Both the position numbers and the translations under genes were made by a program. From Chloroflexota bacterium (GTDB lineage: Bacteria; Chloroflexota; UBA6077), in the NCBI GenBank assembly GCA_021806765.1, contig JAJZQR010000095.1, forward strand, positions 1 to 17,463: 17,463 nucleotides of DNA, given 5' to 3'. The notes beneath the pieces were generated by a model that had not been told where the DNA came from, searched no databases, and worked only from the letters and a program-made list of their open reading frames with translations. This document shows positions 7,012-12,715 of the stretch, piece by piece; position 1 is the first letter of the stretch, and the number at the start of each line of letters is the position of its first letter.

Positions 7012-7410
7012 GTGAGAGAAGACCTTTACGCGGAGAAGCTGGCGTACTTCAAGGAGAAGGAAAGACCCGAGGTCGTGCTCCTGATCGCCGACGAGCCGCA
7101 ACTTATCAAGATCGTCGTGGCATGGACGAACACAACGGTCACGCGTGCGGAGAAGCTTAGTCCTCTCTGCGGTGACACCGAGAGTGAGGTTTGGGAATGG
7201 CTTTGGAAGAACACGGTCTACTCGCGGGAGAAGTTGATCGCCAGGAGTGCCCTCTCGGCGTTTGGGTTCGAGAGCAAGATGGCACCGCTGATAGGCAACC
7301 GGGCCTTATACCCGGATGGCTCGGTCAACTCCTTCGTGCAACGCTACCTGCGTGACCGCGTTCTGAGACTCTTCGAGGGCAAGCCCAAGAATCCTACGAG
7401 GAAATCCTGA
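7012..7410 (+). CDS. Small unknown protein closing the radical SAM/ParB cassette
   Basis: A 132-residue protein that I do not recognise. It starts at GTG 7012 behind a perfect AAGGAGGT. The gene lies 32 bases after the ParB-like gene on the same strand, so it is likely the last gene of the cassette. The N-terminal half is charged and helical (LYAEKLAYFKEKERPEVVLL). The C-terminal half, SREKLIARSALSAFGFESKM and later SVNSFVQRYLRDRVLRLF, has the shape of a helix-turn-helix with a long basic recognition helix, but this is a visual guess. There is no signal peptide or membrane segment. The basic tail (KPKNPTRKS) suits nucleic-acid binding. Possible roles are a DNA-binding partner or regulator of the cassette; neither is shown. 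Confidence 0.65.
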   Translation: MREDLYAEKLAYFKEKERPEVVLLIADEPQLIKIVVAWTNTTVTRAEKLSPLCGDTESEVWEWLWKNTVYSREKLIARSALSAFGFESKMAPLIGNRALYPDGSVNSFVQRYLRDRVLRLFEGKPKNPTRKS

Positions 7411-7576
7411 TCGCCCTTCCTGGTCCCCGGTGCATCAGCACGACGCACCTGAGCGAGGTTGTTCCGAACTCTTGACCATATGGGAAATCGCTGAGCAGTA
7501 ACTTCCACTCGCAATTCTCCCTGCTCGCTATCTCCCACGGAATCAACGCTACGTTCCCGCACATCTGTTCCGGCGA
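7411..7576. other. Intergenic stretch with no gene seen
   Basis: It lies between the last cassette gene (+) and the tdh relic (-). I see no convincing ORF, no promoter with both boxes and no T-tract terminator. A 5-bp inverted repeat, GGTGC near 7429 and GCACC near 7445, is weak. Confidence 0.5.
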
Positions 7577-7800
7577 TCATAGCAGATCGAAGGCGGCCTG
7601 GAACTCCTCCATCTGAAAGCGGTGGGTGATCACCGGCGAGGGGGCCAGCGCGCCGGAGTTGAGCAGGCTGGCCATCTGGCACCAAGTTCGGTACATCTCG
7701 CGGCCGCTGATCCCCAGGATACGGGCCCCTTGAAGATGACGTCGTTGGCGAGGTCGACCTCGGCCAGAGGCTCCCGGGGTGGGCCGAAGGCGCTGAAGTG
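7577..7800 (-). pseudogene. tdh: C-terminal fragment of L-threonine 3-dehydrogenase, frameshifted
   Basis: Two frames together encode EVDLANDVIFKG, then RILGISGREMYRTWCQMASLL and PSPVITHRFQMEEFQAAFDLL, which closely follow the last quarter of Tdh, the zinc-dependent NAD enzyme that oxidises threonine. The frame changes just after FKG; one missing G in a GGGG run restores FKGARILGISGRE. The normal last dozen or so residues are absent because a TGA follows AFDLL. The coenzyme and zinc domains are missing, so no enzyme is made. On its upstream side the frame continues into unrelated helix-turn-helix-like codons, showing a recombination junction near 7795. Confidence 0.75.
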
Positions 7801-7968
7801 ATAAGCTGTCTTGGGGCCAGCCCCTTCTCGAGGGATGATGCGAGCCCTCTCCAGAGTACGCAGTGCTTCCTGAAGGGTGTCCTTCTCGCACCGATGCTGC
7901 TGAGCAATTCGCCTAATCCATACGGCTTCCCAGGCGCTCGGCTGATGAAGGTCGAGACTCTAGGATTG
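7795..7968 (-). pseudogene. Helix-turn-helix-like relic fused to the tdh fragment
   Basis: In the frame entering the tdh fragment, an open stretch without any start codon reads SAWEAVWIRRIAQQHRC, EKDTLQEALRTLERARIIPR. It looks like a winged-helix or helix-turn-helix segment of the kind found in replication or regulatory proteins. An in-frame TAG bounds it on the upstream side. It has no start and no independent stop, so it is a remnant. The parent family is not identified. Confidence 0.35.
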
Positions 7969-8460
7969 ATCTGTGGCATGGCAGGGCCACCCGAAAGCCT
8001 CAACTTTCCACGACGAAGTCGCAAGGAGCCCGCCAGGAAACGGCGCCGTATTCAGCGGGTAATCGCGCTCGCGTGGGCTGGCGACATGTTCGCACTCGGC
8101 CTTCTTGGAGGATGGTTGGTGGCCTTTCCAGTGTCCTCGGTCGTTGAACCTTCGAATCCCGCGGGGTTTCAACTCGCGGCTGGGACCTTCCGGGTCCGGG
8201 TCATTCTGGCCACCGTCGTCTGCGCTTGGACGATATTCCGGAATAGATCTCTCGATCTTGTTGCAGCGAGTTTGCCGCTACCTGGAGACCGCGCTTTGGC
8301 GCGGCGACCGGCGCCAGACCGACATGGGCGGCGACCCTACCTACGGCGCTGCCCAGCCCGATCACCTGGGCTTCCCCGACGCCAGGCTGCGCGGCCAATG
8401 TTGTCGCGCTGGACGGTTCTTACCTGGCGGAACAGCGCCACTCTGTCCGGCAGTAAAGAA
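7969..8460. other. Gene-free stretch, nothing recognised
   Basis: Several frames are open because of GC content, but none reads like a protein I know. The palindrome CCCGCGGG near 8158 sits inside an imperfect inverted repeat (GTTGAA near 8142, TTCAAC near 8168). No promoter or terminator is convincing. It is probably decayed DNA between relics. Confidence 0.4.
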
Positions 8461-8462
8461 GA

Positions 8463-8603
8463 GAGAATCCCTTGGTCGCGGAATCTGGCAGCAGAAGAAT
8501 CCCTTGGTCGCGGAAACTGGGCAGGGAGAAGTCCCCTGGTCGCGGAAAACAATCTGCCAGGAATCCCTTGGTCAGCCGCCCGGGAAACCCTTGGTCTGCG
8601 CGA
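8463..8603 (+). repeat. Degenerate 32-bp tandem array with core CCCTTGGTCGCGG
   Basis: TGGTC recurs at 8473, 8505, 8537 and 8569, exactly 32 bases apart, and again at 8592 (23 bases on). The first three units share GAA(T/G)CCC(T/C)TGGTCGCGGAA, with a variable filler rich in CTGGCAG. The fourth and fifth keep only CCCTTGGTC. A further pair, TGGTC at 8710 and 8733, repeats the 23-base spacing. The unit core AATCCCTTGGTCG resembles the 3' anticodon stem and variable loop of the CAU tRNA relic at 8827-8890. Filler of only about 15 bases makes this too short to be a CRISPR array. Confidence 0.75.
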
Positions 8604-8706
8604 GGACGAGCCTCCGAAGGGAGTGATGAGAGGGCGAAAGAAGGCAAAAGATGGCGAGATCCAGTTGATGCTGGACAACATTGCTGGTGGGGATCTGGCT
8701 CGAACC

Positions 8707-8740
8707 CGATGGTCAGGGGCTTCGTAGTCCCTTGGTCAGA
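8707..8740 (+). repeat. Distal copies of the CCCTTGGTC repeat
   Basis: GATGGTCAGGGG (8708-8719) and AGTCCCTTGGTC (8726-8737) are 23 bases apart. The second is identical over 12 bases to 3601-3612 after lexA, and the first shares GGTCAGGGG with the bases following that copy (3613-3621). The two copies of AGTCCCTTGGTC bracket the methyltransferase-like/radical SAM/ParB cassette. Confidence 0.6.
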
Positions 8741-8745
8741 CCCGA

Positions 8746-8826
8746 ATCGCCCTTCCAGATAGGGTGATAGAGAAGCAAAATCCAGATGAAGGAAGCCAGG
8801 CAGGAGCGAGCAAGGAAAAAGAAAAG
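8746..8826. other. Short spacer between repeats and tRNA relic
   Basis: It contains an A-rich run (AAGGAAAAAGAAAAG, 8813-8827) lying 3' to the tRNA relic. On the minus strand this reads as a pyrimidine and T-rich tail (CTTTTCTTTTTCCTT), consistent with the original tRNA terminator region. No gene is seen. Confidence 0.4.
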
Positions 8827-8890
8827 TGGCGGGGGTCAGATTTGAACTGACGACCAAGGGCTTATGAGTCCTTCCGCCAGCTGAGCAAAG
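8827..8890 (-). pseudogene. tRNA relic (CAU anticodon, Met or Ile2), 3' half intact
   Basis: On the minus strand the anticodon loop CTCATAA (8862-8868), variable loop, T arm GTCAG-TTCAAAT-CTGAC (8835-8851), acceptor 3' strand CCCCGCC (8828-8834) and discriminator A (8827) are all canonical. The 5' half is broken. The expected acceptor partner GGCGGGG is absent, the D arm keeps GCTCAGCTGG but has lost its closing GAGC, and the anticodon stem AAGGA/GCCCT has two mismatches. It cannot fold as a normal tRNA. Such 3' halves are often left at the ends of elements that integrate into tRNA genes. Confidence 0.72.
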
Positions 8891-9005
8891 AAACTGGTCG
8901 AAATCACACAGTTCCTTGTCCGTAACCGCCCGGTTTTCGGCCAGGGTTTCTAGGTCGCAGTTCCCAGGTCAGGGAAGCAAGGGAGTGAGTCTCCTCCGCT
9001 CTGCT
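8891..9005. other. Spacer with no gene
   Basis: Nothing recognisable lies between the tRNA relic and the end of the DUF3368 toxin gene. No hairpin with a T tract is seen downstream of the toxin stop. Confidence 0.4.
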
Positions 9006-9494
9006 CTAGGCCTCTTCGCGGCGGAGCTCGTCGACCAACTCGGCGCTTATTCGGAAACCACGGAGCCGCAGATCTTGGAGCAACGGCGACACCATCTGGA
9101 CTAGCCCGCGCTCCCTAGCCTTGCGCAGAATCCCAATCGTGCCGGTGATCGGTATGCCTCGGCCAACAGCGTGGGCTCTAGCACGGCGCTCGTCGAGCAG
9201 AAGAAGGTCTGCCCCTAGTTCCTCAGCGAGTGTGATTGCTTCGGCTTCGCCCGGGTCCAGATCGGCTCTCAATTGCTCGGCTCGGACAGGGTCTGCGACG
9301 GCGCGAACGGCGAGCCAACCCGCCTGAAAGGCGCCGTGAATCTCTGGTACTCCTGGCACGTCGGGCGCTGCCCGCAGAACCTCGTCGCGCACTGCTACTG
9401 GCACCAGTATCTCGTCGAACAATTGGGGCAGAAGGTTGAGGTGGTCGACCCAGGACAAGTGGATGATGGGACCAGCGTTGGACACGGCCCTCAT
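9006..9494 (-). CDS. DUF3368 PIN-like toxin
   Basis: A 162-residue protein of the usual DUF3368 length. VSNAGPIIHLSWVDHLNLL (residues 4-22) is the N-terminal PIN-like motif, with Asn6 where many family members also have Asn rather than Asp. DPGEAEAITLAEELGADLLLLDERRAR (80-106) carries the acidic residues Glu83, Glu85 and Asp101. GIPITGTIGILRKARERGL (113-131) and GFRISAELVDELRREE close the protein, as in the family. It is predicted to be an RNA-cutting toxin neutralised by the upstream UPF0175 protein. Its ATG overlaps the antitoxin stop by four bases (ATGA), so translation is coupled. The reduced acidic set in this branch leaves nuclease activity uncertain. Confidence 0.88.
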   Translation of the reverse strand: MRAVSNAGPIIHLSWVDHLNLLPQLFDEILVPVAVRDEVLRAAPDVPGVPEIHGAFQAGWLAVRAVADPVRAEQLRADLDPGEAEAITLAEELGADLLLLDERRARAHAVGRGIPITGTIGILRKARERGLVQMVSPLLQDLRLRGFRISAELVDELRREEA

Positions 9495-9781
9495 GAGGTC
9501 TTCTGGCGCCGCTCGGCTTCGGCCAGGCCGCGCAAGTCCTCCTCATAGTCGGACAGCTCATATTGCGCTGTGGGGAGCCCCATCTCGGTTAGTAGCCACT
9601 CGAACTCTACTCTGGGCTCGCCCGCCAGCTCGGCAGCCTTCCCGATCGACACCAGACCCTCCAGGAACAAGTGGATAGCCAGGGCTGTCCTTACCTGGTC
9701 TGCGCCCGATCTGCCGCCTAGGCGCGACCGTTTGAGGAGGTCAAGCAGTTCCTCCGGGACGTCGATGGTCTTGGTCTTCAT
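9491..9781 (-). CDS. UPF0175 family antitoxin
   Basis: A 96-residue protein from ATG 9781. TTG 9793 would add four residues, but GGAG lies about seven bases before the ATG, so the ATG is preferred. The N-terminal MKTKTIDVPEELLDLLKRS is a short strand-helix DNA-binding region. The family core is LEGLVSIGKAAELAGEPRVEF (about 51-71), which matches the 'iSlGkAAELAgms' helix-turn-helix signature of UPF0175. LLTEMGLPTAQYELSDYEEDLR follows and is the conserved 'RGIPv.rY..eDleeDl' tail. UPF0175 proteins are the usual partners of DUF3368 toxins, and the four-base overlap with the toxin confirms the pair. It probably autoregulates through the promoter just upstream. Confidence 0.88.
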   Translation of the reverse strand: MKTKTIDVPEELLDLLKRSRLGGRSGADQVRTALAIHLFLEGLVSIGKAAELAGEPRVEFEWLLTEMGLPTAQYELSDYEEDLRGLAEAERRQKTS

Positions 9782-9821
9782 CTCCTTCTCCAATCAGTCC
9801 GCAGGGCGGAATTCACTCTGG

Positions 9822-9830
9822 ATTATACCA
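9822..9830 (-). promoter_or_regulatory. Extended -10 promoter of the UPF0175/DUF3368 operon
   Basis: On the minus strand TGGTATAAT (9830-9822) is a perfect -10 hexamer with the TG extension, 40 bases before the antitoxin ATG. No good -35 lies 16-18 bases upstream, which is usual for extended -10 promoters. The predicted leader is about 30-35 bases. Confidence 0.7.
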
Positions 9831-10156
9831 GGAGTGCCTGACGCGGGCGGGCAGCGCCATTCCGATCACTAACCGGATACTTCCTGGTTGGCCAGCCTCC
9901 TCGCGAGCACCGCCGCATTCTACGCCACGGCAATTACCTGGCAGTTACCCTGGCGCTAGTTGGCTACTACCCCCAGATGTCGAGTTACCCGAAGACAACG
10001 CCGGTAGGCGAAACCAACGACACAGTGTGGAGGTGAGCGACGCGGCGGGACCTGCTCACATGCCGCCAGTTGGTCACTCAGGTGCGCTCTCCACTTCCAA
10101 GAAACTCAACCTACATGGTGGCCGGCGGAGAGGGTCTGAAGCGTGAAGGAGCCACA
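9831..10156. other. Gene-free stretch upstream of the toxin-antitoxin promoter
   Basis: About 325 bases without a supported gene. Seen inside are an imperfect inverted repeat AACCGG/CCTGGTT (9871-9890) and a tandem pair ATTACCTGGC/GTTACCCTGGC (near 9932-9953). No terminator with a T tract follows the helicase gene that ends at 10157. Confidence 0.45.
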
Positions 10157-11278
10157 TCAGGAAGGGTTGGACTGAACCATGTAGCCCATGATCCGGTAAC
10201 CCTTGAGTCTCCTCTCATACATACGCATCAAGACTGGCACGTCGACATCCACGTAGTCGTATATGCGGACGTCGCGCTTGTCCGGATGGAGGCGGTTGAG
10301 ACGCCCGGCATACTGCCGCACAGTTCCTTTCCAGGAGATCGGCAGCGCGAGCAGCAACGTGTCGAGCCTCGCATGGTCGAAGCCCTCTCCAGCGTAGCGA
10401 CCGGTGGCCAGGAGTGCCCATGCTTCACCCTCGGGGATCGCTCCAAGCTGTTCCATGGCGGCCCGCCGCTGCTTTGCACCCATGCCGCCTCGCAGAATCA
10501 CCAGGTGAGGCACCTGACCTTCGAGTCGGCGCGCCAGCTCCTCCAGGTGTTCGGTCCGCTCGGTGAGCAGAAGCGGTGTGCGCCCCTGCCGGATAACTTC
10601 CAGCAGATCGGTGCAGATGAGGTCGTTGCGCCGCTCATCCGTGGCCAGGGCGGTGTAGATGCTCTGGATGCGAGGCGCGTCGACACTCCCCGGCAGCCGG
10701 AAGGTCGTCGCACGCGGGATGACTATCTGCTCGAACGCGCGCGCAGCCACCTCATCTTTCGGTGACACGCGGAACCGGAGAGGACCACATTGCATCACGA
10801 GAATGGGATGATGCCCGTCTTTGCGGATCGGAGTCGCCGTCAGGCCGAGGACGAAGCGGGCCTTGGCCCCTTTCAGAACTCGCTCGACGCTGAACGCCGG
10901 AACGTGATGGCACTCGTCGACGATCACCTGGCCGTATTGTGGCACGATGTCGTCGACGCTTCCCGAACGGCCGAGGCTCTGGACCAAGGCCACGTCGATC
11001 TTGCCGCTGGGCTTGTTTCGCCGTCCACCTACCAGACCAATGGCCGAGGGCGGCAGGTCGAGAAAGGTGGCCAGCCGCTCTCGCCACTGGTCGAGAAGAT
11101 AGCGCCGGTGGACCAGCACCAGGGTATTCACGCGACGCTCAGCGATCAGCCATGCGGCCGCGACCGTCTTGCCGAAGGCAGTGGGCGCGCACATCACCCC
11201 GATGTCGTCTGCCAGCACCGCTTCTACCGCCTGTCGCTGGGGCGGCGTGAGCTCGCCGTGGAAAGTCACGTCGAGCAC
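10157..11278 (-). CDS. Superfamily 2 helicase half of a TOTE-type primase-helicase
   Basis: A 373-residue DEAD/DEAH-type helicase. Motif I is CAPTAFGKT (Lys37), motif II DECHH (121-125), motif III LTATP (146-150), and motif VI lies in VRQYAGRLNRLHPDKRDVRIYDYVD near the end. LVLVHRRYLLDQWRERL and QVIVDECHH are close to the helicase part of TOTE conflict-system proteins. All ATPase motifs are intact. The start used is GTG 11278, but there is no ribosome binding site and the open frame extends further upstream (EAIDLADERCSGS), which is normal inter-domain sequence of the longer protein. The primase gene ends 30 bases before this GTG in another frame. Most likely a single primase-helicase gene lost its linker and changed frame; a functional split is possible. 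Expected role is ATP-driven duplex unwinding in genome defence or element replication. Confidence 0.85.
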   Translation of the reverse strand: MLDVTFHGELTPPQRQAVEAVLADDIGVMCAPTAFGKTVAAAWLIAERRVNTLVLVHRRYLLDQWRERLATFLDLPPSAIGLVGGRRNKPSGKIDVALVQSLGRSGSVDDIVPQYGQVIVDECHHVPAFSVERVLKGAKARFVLGLTATPIRKDGHHPILVMQCGPLRFRVSPKDEVAARAFEQIVIPRATTFRLPGSVDAPRIQSIYTALATDERRNDLICTDLLEVIRQGRTPLLLTERTEHLEELARRLEGQVPHLVILRGGMGAKQRRAAMEQLGAIPEGEAWALLATGRYAGEGFDHARLDTLLLALPISWKGTVRQYAGRLNRLHPDKRDVRIYDYVDVDVPVLMRMYERRLKGYRIMGYMVQSNPS

Positions 11279-11307
11279 ACTCCCGGAGCAGCGCTCGTCT
11301 GCCAGGT

Positions 11308-12066
11308 CTATCGCCTCGGCCCTCCCTGGAGTGGCAGAGCAATCAAGTTGCCGAAACCACCCCTGGGCAAGGTGTCCTGGTTCGGGAAGAGCCGGTCGTA
11401 GGAGTCGAGCCCGACCTGGTGGCGGTGCTCCATGGCTCGAGTCAGCAGAACGCAGCCTAGCTTTCGCGCCCGTTCCGCGGAAACCGGTGCTTCGAAGAAG
11501 GTCCAGACGTGAGCGCCTATCCCCGATCGGGAGCGCTCCAGGATGGCGGGCACCCGAAACGCGTCGCAGGCTGTAAGGTAGACAAGGGCATCTTCGCGCC
11601 AGCCTTCCTTATCGAAATCGGCCGCCAGGAACCAGCAGGTTTCATCACGCTGGAGTGGATAGAGACCGATCGTCTGCCTGCCACCCAGATGATCTCGTAT
11701 CACTTGATCGGTCAGAGGGAGGAAGATGCCTTTTTCACGTTCCCAGCGGCTTCGAGACGCCGGGGAGTATCCGCTTCGGCCATCTGGATACTCCCAACGG
11801 ACCGCGTAGACATCCTGCCGGCCGCGAAAGAGCCGCCGGAAGAGGGCGATTTTGTCGGCGTCGGAGGAACTGCTGGTGACCGGCTCCGCCGGCAACGGAT
11901 CCGGGAGGTGCAACTGCACGGGGACTGGGCAGGGCCGAGCGGGAGGATCAGGCCGCGCCTCGAAGCGCTCGTTCTCCTGGCGCAGGCGATCGTTCTCCGC
12001 ACAAAGACGGGCAGATTCCTCTTGCGCACGCCGCAGTTCGGCCTCGAGGGCCTCAATGTCTTTCAT
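11308..12066 (-). CDS. Archaeo-eukaryotic primase domain protein (TOTE type)
   Basis: A 252-residue protein from ATG 12066; an upstream TTG 12120 is possible but lies inside the RES gene. Residues 1-35 form a coiled coil (KDIEALEAELRRAQEES), followed by a Pro-rich linker. The primase (AEP) fold then begins at DADKIALFRRLFRGRQDVYAV, typical of TOTE proteins. Catalytic features are visible: the LAADFD metal site (two Asp), the SGIGAHVWTFFE motif with His, and the late DRLFPNQDTLP and GGFGNLIALPLQG. The frame stops right after ALPLQG with a few odd residues, whereas family members continue through a linker of roughly a hundred residues into the helicase encoded next door. The primase core looks complete. 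The gene sits 40 bases after the RES toxin gene on the same strand. Confidence 0.85.
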   Translation of the reverse strand: MKDIEALEAELRRAQEESARLCAENDRLRQENERFEARPDPPARPCPVPVQLHLPDPLPAEPVTSSSSDADKIALFRRLFRGRQDVYAVRWEYPDGRSGYSPASRSRWEREKGIFLPLTDQVIRDHLGGRQTIGLYPLQRDETCWFLAADFDKEGWREDALVYLTACDAFRVPAILERSRSGIGAHVWTFFEAPVSAERARKLGCVLLTRAMEHRHQVGLDSYDRLFPNQDTLPRGGFGNLIALPLQGGPRR

Positions 12067-12106
12067 AGCGGCCCCGTCCGACAGTTGCAGCCGATCGACG
12101 AGCGTG

Positions 12107-12715
12107 TCACAGCAGGGCAAACCGATAGGTCTTCAGGATCTCGCCCAGTAGGCGGTTGTTGGAGAGATCGGCGAGCGCCCCGAGGCTGGTGACGGCCAGG
12201 TGCTGTTCCATGTCACCCCTGTTGAAGAGGGCGACCGACATTCGGCTGGGGTCGTGGCGAGCGTGGTAGTGGATTCCGTCAGGGGCCTTGGGGTGCTGAT
12301 AAATCGCCAGGGACCACTGCTGGGCTATAGCGATATCACCCGAGAACAGGAGGGAATCGGCTCCCACCTGAGCGAGACGGGGCCCTGTCAGATCCGCCAG
12401 CCTCAAGGGTTGGTCACAGTCGATCCTGTACAGAGTGCGCGCCCTCAACTGCGACATCTCCACGCTTCGGATACCAGTATTGTGTCCGAAGGTCTCGATG
12501 AAGGCACAATGGGGATCGGACGCCAGGTAGAGGACCCCGTACTCGCCGTTGGGGGCATCAAAGCGTCCCTTGTCCCTGCGCGGAAGATTCAGGCCCCAGT
12601 AGATAGCGGGATGAGAAATCCGGCTCAGCCGGAACCACGACTGGCGGAACTCCGTGATCAGTATCTCGATCTGTGGGAAGTCCGGCGGCGGAAGCGGATG
12701 TGAGCTACGCTGCAA
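12107..12715 (-). CDS. RES-domain toxin (NAD-degrading family)
   Basis: A 202-residue protein. The RES fold is recognised by FRLSRISHPAIYWG (Arg32 region), GRFDAPNGEYGVLYLASDPHCAFIETFG (Arg51, Tyr59, Glu74) and YHARHDPSRMSVALFNR near the end. RES toxins break down NAD+ and are inhibited by Xre/MbcA/ParS-type antitoxins. Where relatives usually read Y-x-S-R-H-D-P, this protein has Y-H-A-R-H-D-P, so the serine of the family name may be Ala152 here. The only start is TTG 12715, which overlaps the antitoxin stop by 11 bases and has GGGAGAG a few bases upstream, so translation is coupled and probably weak, as suits a toxin. The gene is followed closely by the primase gene. Confidence 0.87.
   Translation of the reverse strand: MQRSSHPLPPPDFPQIEILITEFRQSWFRLSRISHPAIYWGLNLPRRDKGRFDAPNGEYGVLYLASDPHCAFIETFGHNTGIRSVEMSQLRARTLYRIDCDQPLRLADLTGPRLAQVGADSLLFSGDIAIAQQWSLAIYQHPKAPDGIHYHARHDPSRMSVALFNRGDMEQHLAVTSLGALADLSNNRLLGEILKTYRFALL

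Noticed and set aside
7344..8024. Long minus-strand frame over the end of the cassette
   Set aside because: It overlaps the well supported 132-residue gene on the other strand and uses a different frame from the recognisable Tdh residues.
8463..8603. CRISPR array
   Set aside because: The period is 32 bases for repeat plus filler, the units are degenerate and no cas gene is present.
7798..8727. Plus-strand 309-codon frame
   Set aside because: Its composition is not protein-like; it runs through the tandem repeats and matches no family.
12067..12120. TTG 12120 as the primase start
   Set aside because: It lies inside the RES gene and adds residues unlike the family; ATG 12066 begins the expected coiled coil.
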